A stretch of 6,377 bases of DNA from Bacteroidota bacterium (GCA_022708385.1 JAKIYU010000153.1:1-6377); one strand, 5' to 3'. Counted from the stretch's first letter, positions 1 to 6,196 are shown. Made by a program: numbers and translations. Notes: generated from the sequence alone by a model not told the origin.

Positions 1-501
1 GCCCACGGCGGCGGTGCTTTCTCAGGTAAAGACTCTTCTAAAGTGGACCGCTCTGCAGCTTACGCTGCACGCCATATTGCCAAAAATATGGTGGCTGCCG
101 GAATTGCCGACGAAGTGCTGATACAGGTAGCTTATGCTATTGGCGTAGCCAAACCGGTTGGTCTTTTTGTAAATACTTACGGCACATCTAAAGTCAAGAA
201 TACTGATGGCAAAACCATGAAAGATTTTGAAATCGCCAATCTCATTAAAGAAATCTTCGACTTGCGCCCTTATGCCATAATCAAACGACTCGGTTTAAAA
301 AACCCTATTTTCTCAAAAACGGCTTCTTACGGTCACTTTGGACGCGACCCCTTTACTCAGGAAGTAGAAGTTTATTATAAAGATTCTGATGTCATTACCA
401 AATTCATTGACGGTAAAGAAAGATTTTTTAAAAATGTAGAATTTTTTACATGGGAAAAACTCGACAAAGTGGATGAACTGAAGAAAGCTTTTAGCTTGTA
501 A
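1..501 (+). CDS. metK: S-adenosylmethionine synthetase, C-terminal part (5' end outside window)
   Basis: This enzyme makes S-adenosylmethionine from ATP and methionine in the cytoplasm and usually works as a tetramer. The frame is open from base 1, and the visible 166 residues begin just before the family's GGGAFSGKD loop (codons 3-11), followed by KVDRSAAYAARHIAKN and VAYAIGVAKP. FFDLRPY- and AYGHFGR-like motifs (here IFDLRPYAI and SYGHFGRD) follow. In the E. coli enzyme the GGGAFSGKD loop lies around residue 260 of 384, so about two thirds of the gene is missing upstream. Between HFGRD and the terminal FTWEKLD there are roughly 30 residues not found in the E. coli protein; I recall similar extra sequence in Bacteroidota MetK. 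A GTG at 43 is not the start, because conserved sequence precedes it. The gene ends at TAA 499-501, about 20 bp before a strong terminator. Confidence 0.97.
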   Translation, partial: AHGGGAFSGKDSSKVDRSAAYAARHIAKNMVAAGIADEVLIQVAYAIGVAKPVGLFVNTYGTSKVKNTDGKTMKDFEIANLIKEIFDLRPYAIIKRLGLKNPIFSKTASYGHFGRDPFTQEVEVYYKDSDVITKFIDGKERFFKNVEFFTWEKLDKVDELKKAFSL

Positions 502-521
502 ATCAGATTCGTTAAATAAAG

Positions 522-563
522 ACCGCTTCAGAAATGTCAGCAAGACTTCTGGGGCGGTTTTTT
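522..563 (+). terminator. Intrinsic terminator of metK
   Basis: A 12-bp stem pairs 522-533 (ACCGCTTCAGAA) with 547-558 (TTCTGGGGCGGT), with two G-T wobbles and a 13-nt loop. It is followed at once by six T residues (558-563). This is the standard rho-independent layout, 20 bp after the metK stop codon. The reverse strand has no T-run at the other side, so it should act on metK only. Confidence 0.9.
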
Positions 564-572
564 GTTGTTTAT

Positions 573-584
573 ACAGTATCAGAA
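573..584 (+). repeat. Direct repeat, left copy (ACAGTATCAGAA)
   Basis: This 12-mer recurs exactly at 868-879, 295 bp downstream. The two copies bracket the three GTTANTAAC palindromes. The match does not extend by even one base on either side. A target-site duplication around an inserted palindromic element would look like this, but no terminal inverted repeats are visible just inside, so the origin is uncertain. Confidence 0.5.
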
Positions 585-643
585 ACATGATGTCATAAAT
601 TGTGATTTCAAGCATAATAAAATACAGGTTTTCATATACTTAT

Positions 644-678
644 AATTATCCGTTACTAACGGTTAGTAACGGATAATT
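644..678. repeat. Palindrome 1: perfect 17-bp inverted repeat built of two GTTANTAAC units
   Basis: Arms 644-660 and 662-678 are exact reverse complements around a single base, G661. Inside are the 9-mers GTTACTAAC (652-660) and GTTAGTAAC (662-670), each nearly self-complementary and 10 bp apart. On the plus strand it runs into TTTTATATA, so an RNA hairpin followed by a short U-run would form. It could be a weak terminator, a mobile palindromic repeat or a dimer-binding site. Confidence 0.85.
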
Positions 679-705
679 TTATATAGAACTGGTATTCACC
701 AATAT

Positions 706-734
706 TAATCGTTATTAACCGTTAGTAACGGTTA
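706..734. repeat. Palindrome 2: 14-bp inverted repeat with two GTTANTAAC units and T6 tail
   Basis: Arms 706-719 and 721-734 pair around C720 with two G-T wobbles (715/725 and 709/731). The units are GTTATTAAC (711-719) and GTTAGTAAC (721-729), again 10 bp apart. A run of six T (735-740) follows on the plus strand, giving a terminator-like shape. It is related in sequence to the palindromes at 644-678 and 781-801, and centre-to-centre distances are 59 and 71 bp. Confidence 0.8.
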
Positions 735-780
735 TTTTTTATATCTCAACAATTATATATCTGATAATCAACCACAAAAA

Positions 781-801
781 CGTTATTAACCGTTAATAAC
801 G
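781..801. terminator. Palindrome 3: GTTANTAAC hairpin, possible bidirectional terminator
   Basis: Arms 781-790 and 792-801 are exact reverse complements around C791 and contain GTTATTAAC (782-790) and GTTAATAAC (792-800). The minus-strand hairpin is followed by TTTTTG (780-776 read in reverse), and the plus-strand hairpin by GCTTTTTA. It lies about 95 bp past the stop of the minus-strand peptidase gene, where a terminator for the aroA-peptidase transcript would be expected, and no better hairpin is seen between. The stem is AT-rich, so strength is uncertain. Confidence 0.55.
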
Positions 802-867
802 GCTTTTTATAGTCCGGCTTTAATTGTCTTTTTTATGGAATGCTGATAAAACCTACTTTTGCAATTA

Positions 868-879
868 ACAGTATCAGAA
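868..879 (+). repeat. Direct repeat, right copy (ACAGTATCAGAA)
   Basis: Exact second copy of the 12-mer at 573-584. It lies 18 bp beyond the stop codon of the peptidase gene, on the intergenic side. Confidence 0.5.
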
Positions 880-896
880 TTCTTGCCTCGATATAA

Positions 897-1880
897 TTAC
901 AGCATCAGTGTCCCCGAAAACATAAACGACCTGAAAACCTGCCAGCCAGAACACTCCCTGAAAAGCACCTCACCGGCTTTTTCGGCTTCACGGATGAGTT
1001 TGTTCACATATTCCACAATATTGAACATACCCTCAAAATCAATGGTTTCGTATGTATCGAAAGGGGTGTGATATTCTTCTGGCAATCCGGTGGTGAAATA
1101 GAGTAAAGGCACCTGGTGCGTGTAAAAGGCATAATGATCGGAAAAGCCGGGCCCATAGGGTACTTTTTTAATGCGTAGAAATTTCCCTGCAGGGATTTTA
1201 AGCACTTTTTTCCAGGCTTTTGATGTGCGGCTGCCATAAATGATAAGCCTCTTTTTCCCATCATAATTGAAACGGCCTACCATATCAAAATTCAGCATAT
1301 ACCTTACATCAGGTTTTTTCATCAGGTTACTTTCCGTAAAATACTTGGAGCCGTACAGGCCTACCTCTTCAGCGCTGAAGGCTACAAACAAATAGTTGTA
1401 GCGAAGGCTATCGGTCTTTACGAGGCGTCTTGCCAGTTCCATGACAACCGCTGTGCCGCTGGCGTTGTCGTCGGCGCCGTGGTGAATATGTCCGCCCTTA
1501 CTGCGACTCCCGAAATCGCCCAGACCTACATGGTCGTAGTGAGCTCCTAGGACAACCGTATGGGGCGCATGATTGTCGAGAAAACCACATACATTATAAC
1601 TGAATTGCATCAGGTTATTGATAAAAAATTTCTGTTCAAAAGAAGTATCACCTACTGCCGGTTTCAATCCGGCTTCTTTGAACTTTTCAATAATATAATC
1701 TCTGGCTTTAATTTCATATTTTGTTCCCGACAAGCGCCCCTGAAGAGAATCAGATGCCAGTACTGCTATGTCAGTATTCAGGCGCTTTATCACATCCTCC
1801 TTATTAAAACTGAACTGCCCGTAGATTACAGAGCAAAACGACAGAAAAAAAAGCAGAAAAGGGAAAAATATTTTTTTCAT
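897..1880 (-). CDS. Secreted M28 family zinc aminopeptidase/metallopeptidase
   Basis: The 327-residue protein starts with a Sec signal peptide (residues 1-21, KK followed by a Phe/Leu-rich core). Cleavage is plausible before Q22; C16 lacks a good lipobox (LSFC). The M28 catalytic domain follows with every expected metal position in order: H114 in GAHYDHVG (with D116), D138 in GADDNASG, the E171-E172 pair in AFSAEEVG, D199 in NFDMVGR, and H271 in EYHTPFDT. The family uses two zinc ions to remove N-terminal residues from peptides; the exact substrate cannot be read here. It should act in the periplasm or outside the cell. The ATG at 1878-1880 has no clear Shine-Dalgarno sequence. It lies 37 bp after aroA on the same strand and is probably co-transcribed. 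The last ~28 residues (300-327, ending FMFSGTLML) look like an unconserved tail. Confidence 0.93.
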   Translation of the reverse strand: MKKIFFPFLLFFLSFCSVIYGQFSFNKEDVIKRLNTDIAVLASDSLQGRLSGTKYEIKARDYIIEKFKEAGLKPAVGDTSFEQKFFINNLMQFSYNVCGFLDNHAPHTVVLGAHYDHVGLGDFGSRSKGGHIHHGADDNASGTAVVMELARRLVKTDSLRYNYLFVAFSAEEVGLYGSKYFTESNLMKKPDVRYMLNFDMVGRFNYDGKKRLIIYGSRTSKAWKKVLKIPAGKFLRIKKVPYGPGFSDHYAFYTHQVPLLYFTTGLPEEYHTPFDTYETIDFEGMFNIVEYVNKLIREAEKAGEVLFRECSGWQVFRSFMFSGTLML

Positions 1881-1917
1881 TGAAGAAGATTTATATGGAA
1901 AATAACTTCAAAAGAAA

Positions 1918-3186
1918 TTAAATATTGTCATTTAATACAAAGCCTGCTTGCTGCATGTGCAGCCAAAAATCGGGATAGGACTTGTTTACAGTAAGTAAAT
2001 CATCAATTATCACTTCCCCTGTGCAAACGGCAGCCATAGCAAAAGCCATAGCTATCCGGTGGTCGTTGTAGGTTTTGACAACATGATTCTTTAAAGGAAT
2101 AGTAATATAATTTTTGCCAAGTAACAACTGACATTTGCATGCATCAAAATAACTGTTTACACCGAATGGGCGCAGCTCATCAAGCACAGCCTGCAACCTG
2201 TCGGATTCCTTAAGCCGAAGGTTCTGCAGTCCGCCGAATCTTGCAGTCTGATTAAGCAAGGCACATGCTACCAATGCTGCAGGAAAAATATCAGGTGTAT
2301 GGATAAAGTTATACTCCAGCATTTCTGTTTTGCATGGGCATTTTGATATAGTAACACCTTCATTATTAAAAATAGTGGACACACCCACATTTTCGAATAA
2401 ACTGACAAGTGCGCTATCGCCCTGAAGACTGCTCTTATACAGCCCCTTCAAAGAAATTTCAGCATCCTTTGCCAGCGCAGCCAGCTCGTACCAGTACGAA
2501 GCAGCCGACCAGTCGGCTTCGATGGTGATGTCTCTGGGTTTGTAAGATTGCTGCGGTATGGTGTAAACATTATCTGCCTGTTTAACCTCCACACCGAAAT
2601 ACGACATCAGGCTTGCCGTCATATTGAGGTATGGTTTTGAAGCTATTACCGGACTTGTTGTAATGGTAAGGCCTCCAGGGAAAGCAGGTGCACAAAGCAT
2701 CAAAGCTGAAGCAAACTGACTGCTATGAGAAGTATCAATAAAAACCTCATTTTTACAAATATGGGAGGGCTTAATTATCAGAGGTAAACAACCTTCCTCA
2801 CCAGTGTACTTAATCTGACAACCCATGTTATTAAGACTATCAACCAGTGCTTTCATAGGGCGCTGCAGCAATCGTGGGCCGCCGGTAACCTTGCAAGTAC
2901 CTTTTGCTATAAGTGCCAGATAAGCCGTCAGAAAACGGGCCACTGTAGCTGCCTCACCACAGTCGATTAGCAACATTCCATTCTGACTTTCATGCAACTT
3001 AATCTGATTCAGCAAGGAATGCAGGAGTTTTGTGTCGCCGGCTTCAGAAAGATTGTTTATAACAAATGGCTCATTGCACAGGGCTTCTATCATCAGCACC
3101 CTGTTGCTTAGGCTCTTTGAGGCAGGCAGAGCTATATCGCAACGAATTGAATTTTTATTGAAGCTGACAATAATTTCCTTTTTCAA
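1918..3186 (-). CDS. aroA: 3-phosphoshikimate 1-carboxyvinyltransferase (EPSP synthase)
   Basis: This enzyme joins phosphoenolpyruvate to shikimate-3-phosphate in the sixth step of the shikimate pathway, in the cytoplasm. At 422 residues it has the family's normal length. Motifs in order: LPASKSLSNR (20-29, K24), the PEP loop with T81 and R84, RLLQRPMKALVDSL (105-118), SSQFASALML (155-164), EADWSAAS (223-230), the catalytic acid D299 in TPDIFP, LRLKESDR (323-330, E327 and R330), NDHRIAM (374-380) and VNKSYPDFW (400-408, K402). In the PEP loop the usual glycine (E. coli Gly96) is alanine, A80 in GEAAT. The start is TTG (3186-3184): an in-frame TAA lies two codons upstream, and the next ATG (codon 32) would cut off the K24 motif. 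There is no clear ribosome-binding site. It leads a probable two-gene transcript with the peptidase and diverges from the glycosyltransferase gene. Confidence 0.96.
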   Translation of the reverse strand: MKKEIIVSFNKNSIRCDIALPASKSLSNRVLMIEALCNEPFVINNLSEAGDTKLLHSLLNQIKLHESQNGMLLIDCGEAATVARFLTAYLALIAKGTCKVTGGPRLLQRPMKALVDSLNNMGCQIKYTGEEGCLPLIIKPSHICKNEVFIDTSHSSQFASALMLCAPAFPGGLTITTSPVIASKPYLNMTASLMSYFGVEVKQADNVYTIPQQSYKPRDITIEADWSAASYWYELAALAKDAEISLKGLYKSSLQGDSALVSLFENVGVSTIFNNEGVTISKCPCKTEMLEYNFIHTPDIFPAALVACALLNQTARFGGLQNLRLKESDRLQAVLDELRPFGVNSYFDACKCQLLLGKNYITIPLKNHVVKTYNDHRIAMAFAMAAVCTGEVIIDDLLTVNKSYPDFWLHMQQAGFVLNDNI

Positions 3187-3246
3187 CTGTTAAGGTATTT
3201 CAATGTGCTAATGTAAGTATTTTAAAAGCATCATTTTAAAATTTAT

Positions 3247-3254
3247 TAATTTTG
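3247..3254 (+). promoter_or_regulatory. Candidate -7 promoter element for the glycosyltransferase gene
   Basis: TAATTTTG fits the Bacteroidota -7 consensus TAnnTTTG and ends 21 bp before the ATG at 3276, implying a very short leader. No good TTTG/TTG -33 element is seen 19-21 bp upstream, so the call rests on one box. A weak TAAGG precedes the start codon. The 89-bp gap 3187-3275 must also hold the divergent aroA promoter, for which I see no clear box. Confidence 0.4.
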
Positions 3255-3275
3255 GCATCCAACAGCTAAGGCTTC

Positions 3276-5237
3276 ATGAAATTATCCATCGTTATTGTCA
3301 ACTACAATGTCCGTTTCTTCCTGGAGCAGTGTCTGCTGTCGGTAAATAAGGCGACCACAGGTATTGAAGCGGAAGTCTTTGTGGTGGACAACAATTCCAT
3401 TGACGGTTCAGCCGCCATGGTCAGGGAGAAATTTCCTTCTGTTAAGTTAATTGAAAACACTGAAAACGCCGGTTTTTCGAAAGCCAACAACCAGGCGATA
3501 AGCCAGTGTAGCGGCACCTATATATTGCTGCTGAATCCCGACACCATACTGGAGGACGACACACTCAGGAAGGTGATTGAGTTTGCCGACCAAACCCCTG
3601 ATGCGGGGGGGATAGGTATCCGGATGCTGGACGGTAAGGGGCGTTTCCTGCCCGAATCGAAGCGCAGCCTGCCCACACCTGCTGTGGCCTTTTGCAAGAT
3701 CTTCGGGCTATCAGCGCTGTTTCCCCGTTCGCGTACATTCGGCAGGTATCACCTCACCTATCTTAACCCGGACGAAATACACGAAGTGGATGTGTTGTCG
3801 GGGGCTTTCATGCTGTTGCGCAAAGACACCCTCGACAAAACAGGCCTGCTCGATGAGACCTTTTTCATGTACGGTGAGGACATTGACCTCTCGTACCGCA
3901 TAAAGAAAGCCGGTTACAAAAACTATTATTTCCCCCATAGCCGCATCATCCATTACAAGGGAGAAAGCACCAAAAAGAGCAGCGTCAACTATGTATTTGT
4001 ATTCTACAAAGCCATGGTGATTTTTGCCGGCAAGCATTTCTCACCCTCAAACGCCAGGCTGTTTTCGATTATCATAAACACAGCTATTTATATCAGGGCA
4101 GCCCTCGCCATCATAAGCCGTTTTCTGAAAAGTATCTTCCTGCCTGCCCTCGACTTCGCCGTGCTTTTCGCCGGCATACTGGTTATTAAGGAATTCTGGC
4201 AGCACACCATGTTCTACGAACATATCGAATACTACCCCACCCTCTTTGTCAGCACAATAGTCCCTTCGTATATCATTATCTGGCTGCTGTCGGTTTTTTT
4301 TGCTGGGGGATACGAAAAGCCCGTCAACCTGTTCAAGATAGCGCAGGGTATCGCTATAGGCACCGTGGTAATCCTTGTCATATATGCCCTCTTACCCGAA
4401 ACGCTGCGGTTTTCGCGCGCTTTGATACTGCTGAGTGCGCTCTGGGCACTCTTTGCCCTGACACTCATCAGGCTTATCCTGCATTTTACAAAATGGAAAT
4501 CCTACAAGATTGGCACCCGGGCCCTGCGCATGGCCATTATCGGCAGCAGGCAGGAGTGTGAGCGCATTTCGCTTATGTTGGGCAGGTTTTCGAAACACCC
4601 TGAGTTTACAGGCTACGTTACCATCGACCCCCCCTCTGTGAGAGACGAAAATGCCATTGGCCACTTCAACCAGCTCAGGGAGGTTATTGACATTTACAAC
4701 ATTAACGAGCTGATATTCTGCTCTAAGGACATTCCTTACGAAAGAATCATCGATAAGATGTCGGAGCTTCAGAACATCGACATCAGTTTTAAGATTGTAC
4801 CCCCGGAAAGTATTTTTATCATTGGTAGCAACTCCATCGAATCGCCCGACAACTTTTGGGCAATTAATATCAATGCCATCACCAAAAAAGTTAACAGGCG
4901 CAAAAAATATATACTGGACAAAATTCTCTCGGCCTTCTTCCTGGTATTCAGTCCCCTGCTGGTGTTGTTTATTGAAAACAAACCGGGCTATTTCAAAAAC
5001 ATTTTTAGTGTGTTAAGTGGCCGCAAGACATGGGTGGGTTATCCCAAACAGGACAGCCATAAGAAACTGCCACAGATAAGAGAAGGGGTACTGGCTCCCG
5101 AAATGCTCCACCGGCATGTGGCACTCACACCCGACCTTGTGGAGCAGATACACCTGATGTACGCCCGTAATTATAAAACGCGGAATGACCTGCTTATAAT
5201 ATTGAAAAACATACCTAAGCTTGGGGAAGTAAGGTAA
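3276..5237 (+). CDS. Membrane GT2 glycosyltransferase fused to a degenerate WcaJ-like sugar-phosphate transferase
   Basis: This 653-residue protein probably adds a sugar to a lipid-linked surface glycan; donor and acceptor are unknown. Residues 1-~240 are a GT-A family 2 domain of the rhamnosyltransferase-like type: LSIVIVNYN (3-11), VVDNNSIDGS (36-45), NAGFSKANN (64-72), NPDT (87-90, the DXD position), SGAFMLLRK (175-183), GEDIDLSYR (200-208) and HYKGES (226-231). Four membrane segments follow (about 287-304, 323-343, 355-374, 381-402). Next is a Rossmann-like domain beginning MAIIGSRQECERI (419-431), then a hydrophobic segment (about 546-566). This matches the layout of WcaJ-type phosphoglycosyltransferases. 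However, the catalytic block between that helix and SVLSGRKTWVGY (578-589) is gone. The final part (596-653) follows the family's usual tail. Base composition is visibly more GC-rich than the flanking genes. Part of the 3' end (5061-5152) is duplicated at 6251-6342. Confidence 0.88.
   Translation: MKLSIVIVNYNVRFFLEQCLLSVNKATTGIEAEVFVVDNNSIDGSAAMVREKFPSVKLIENTENAGFSKANNQAISQCSGTYILLLNPDTILEDDTLRKVIEFADQTPDAGGIGIRMLDGKGRFLPESKRSLPTPAVAFCKIFGLSALFPRSRTFGRYHLTYLNPDEIHEVDVLSGAFMLLRKDTLDKTGLLDETFFMYGEDIDLSYRIKKAGYKNYYFPHSRIIHYKGESTKKSSVNYVFVFYKAMVIFAGKHFSPSNARLFSIIINTAIYIRAALAIISRFLKSIFLPALDFAVLFAGILVIKEFWQHTMFYEHIEYYPTLFVSTIVPSYIIIWLLSVFFAGGYEKPVNLFKIAQGIAIGTVVILVIYALLPETLRFSRALILLSALWALFALTLIRLILHFTKWKSYKIGTRALRMAIIGSRQECERISLMLGRFSKHPEFTGYVTIDPPSVRDENAIGHFNQLREVIDIYNINELIFCSKDIPYERIIDKMSELQNIDISFKIVPPESIFIIGSNSIESPDNFWAININAITKKVNRRKKYILDKILSAFFLVFSPLLVLFIENKPGYFKNIFSVLSGRKTWVGYPKQDSHKKLPQIREGVLAPEMLHRHVALTPDLVEQIHLMYARNYKTRNDLLIILKNIPKLGEVR
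5061..5152 (+). repeat. Long direct repeat, copy 1 (inside glycosyltransferase 3' end)
   Basis: These 92 bp, encoding residues 596-626 of the glycosyltransferase, recur at 6251-6342 with four mismatches (5087, 5090, 5093 and 5096), all in third codon positions. Bases 5097-5152 match exactly. Beyond 5152 the two copies differ completely. Copy 1 lies in the full-length gene and runs on into a normal C-terminus, so it is likely the resident copy. Confidence 0.95.
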
Positions 5238-5261
5238 ACAGAAAAATATAAATTTTTCTTA

Positions 5262-5286
5262 AAAATTTTTGGCTTCGCTAAATTTT
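5262..5286 (+). terminator. Possible weak terminator after the glycosyltransferase gene
   Basis: TTTGGC (5268-5273) can pair with GCTAAA (5277-5282) around a 3-nt loop, with one G-T pair. AAAA (5262-5265) pairs with TTTT (5283-5286) across a two-base bulge. It starts 25 bp after the stop codon. The U-run is only four bases and lies within the stem, so this is a weak candidate. Confidence 0.35.
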
Positions 5287-5320
5287 GAACAATTTAATAA
5301 TGTATTTAATCTGAATTATT

Positions 5321-5328
5321 TATCTTTG
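5321..5328 (+). promoter_or_regulatory. Candidate -7 promoter element for the Rpn-family gene
   Basis: TATCTTTG matches the Bacteroidota -7 consensus TAnnTTTG exactly and ends 28 bp before the ATG at 5357. No clear -33 TTTG is found at the usual spacing; the nearest, at 5284-5287, is too far away. It suggests the gene is transcribed on its own rather than by read-through from the glycosyltransferase. Confidence 0.5.
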
Positions 5329-5345
5329 CATCAATTAGTTAAAAA

Positions 5346-5350
5346 AAGGA
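5346..5350 (+). promoter_or_regulatory. Shine-Dalgarno-like site of the Rpn-family gene
   Basis: An AAGGA-like purine run (within AAAAAAAGGA, 5341-5350) sits 6 bp before the ATG at 5357 and is the clearest ribosome-binding site in the window. It supports that ATG as the start. Confidence 0.55.
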
Positions 5351-5356
5351 AATTTT

Positions 5357-6196
5357 ATGCTTAAAGAGAAATACGTAAATCCATTTACAGACTTCGGATT
5401 TAAAAAGTTATTTGGCGAAGAAGTCAACAAAGACTTATTGATTGACTTTCTTAATAATCTTTTAATTGGAGAACAACAAATCAAAGACCTTACATATTTA
5501 AAAAATGAACATCTGAGCTCTTCTGACAGCGAAAGGAAAGTAATATTTGACTTATACTGCGAAAATGAAAGAGGAGAGAAATTTATTGTCGAGTTGCAGA
5601 AAGCAAAACAAAATTTCTTTAAGGATAGAAGTGTATATTATTCTACTTTCCCAATACAAGAGCAGGCTAAGCGTGGTAATTGGAATTTTGAATTAAAGGC
5701 TGTTTATACCATTGGCATTCTTGACTTTACTTTTGAAGACCACAAAAACGAACCTAAAAGCTTGCTTCATAAAGTTAAATTATCCGACATTGAAAAGAAG
5801 ACAGTCTTTTACGACAAACTCACATATATTTATTTGGAAATGCCAAAGTTCATTAAGACTGAAGAAGAATTAAAAACAAGCTTTGACAAATGGTTGTTTG
5901 TGCTTAAACATTTGCCAGACCTCCAAGACAGACCCAAAGCATTGCAAGAAAGGATTTTTGAAAAAGTTTTTAAAACTGCTGAAATTGCAAAATTCTCTCA
6001 AAAAGAACGACAGGAATATGAAAACAGTTTGAAGTATTACAGGGATTTAGTTAATACGGTTGATACAGCAGAACAAGATGGCAGGAAAAAAGAAAAAATT
6101 GAAATTGCTAAAAAATGTTTGAAAAAAGGGATGAACATTAATGAAATTATCGAACTAACAGGGCTTTCAAAAGAAGAAATTGAAAAATTAAAATAA
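5357..6196 (+). CDS. Rpn-family PD-(D/E)XK nuclease / putative transposase
   Basis: The 279-residue protein opens with the family signature YVNPFTDFGFKKLFG (6-20). It then has a PD-(D/E)XK-type core: D65 in IFDLYC, and E79-L-Q81 in FIVELQKAK, where the usual ExK lysine is replaced by glutamine, as is common in this family. A YYSTFPIQEQAKRG region (94-107) follows. The C-terminal ~35 residues (245-279; CLKKGMNINEIIELTGLSKEEIEKL) look like a helix-turn-helix often found at the end of these proteins. Relatives (PDDEXK_2/Rpn) are called recombination-promoting nucleases or putative transposases; E. coli RpnA is a DNA endonuclease that raises RecA-independent recombination. Activity here is inferred. 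Length is normal and the frame intact. The gene is markedly AT-rich compared with the glycosyltransferase upstream and lies between two copies of that gene's tail, which fits recent arrival by recombination. Confidence 0.88.
   Translation: MLKEKYVNPFTDFGFKKLFGEEVNKDLLIDFLNNLLIGEQQIKDLTYLKNEHLSSSDSERKVIFDLYCENERGEKFIVELQKAKQNFFKDRSVYYSTFPIQEQAKRGNWNFELKAVYTIGILDFTFEDHKNEPKSLLHKVKLSDIEKKTVFYDKLTYIYLEMPKFIKTEEELKTSFDKWLFVLKHLPDLQDRPKALQERIFEKVFKTAEIAKFSQKERQEYENSLKYYRDLVNTVDTAEQDGRKKEKIEIAKKCLKKGMNINEIIELTGLSKEEIEKLK

Larger units (their letters stand above)
566..896. other. Convergent intergenic region with palindrome array
   Basis: These 331 bases lie between the 3' ends of metK (+) and the peptidase gene (-) and hold no convincing gene. 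The short open frames here are AT-rich and resemble nothing I know. The content is three hairpin palindromes (644-678, 706-734, 781-801), each followed on the plus strand by a T-rich run, and a 12-bp direct repeat at 573-584 and 868-879 enclosing them. A TACTTTTG at 854-861 resembles a Bacteroidota -7 element but would only transcribe antisense into the peptidase gene. Confidence 0.8.

Noticed and set aside
43..501. metK starting at GTG 43
   Set aside because: The frame is open to base 1, and the conserved GGGAFSGKD motif lies before position 43, so the gene simply continues out of the window.
313..615. 100-codon minus-strand frame over the metK end
   Set aside because: It lies antisense to the conserved metK sequence and across its terminator, with no recognisable motif.
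644..801. CRISPR-like array (three similar repeats with spacers)
   Set aside because: Spacing is irregular (59 and 71 bp between centres), the repeats differ in length and sequence, only three are present, and no cas gene is visible.
859..1071. 70-codon plus-strand frame preceded by TACTTTTG (854-861), which fits TAnnTTTG
   Set aside because: Most of it is antisense to the peptidase gene, there is no -33 box or ribosome-binding site, and the protein resembles nothing.
1560..1883. 107-codon plus-strand frame
   Set aside because: It is entirely antisense to the signal peptide and catalytic domain of the M28 peptidase; a shadow frame.
3711..4037. 108-codon minus-strand frame and other open frames inside the glycosyltransferase
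   Set aside because: They overlap the conserved GT2 and membrane domains in other frames, as expected in GC-richer coding DNA.
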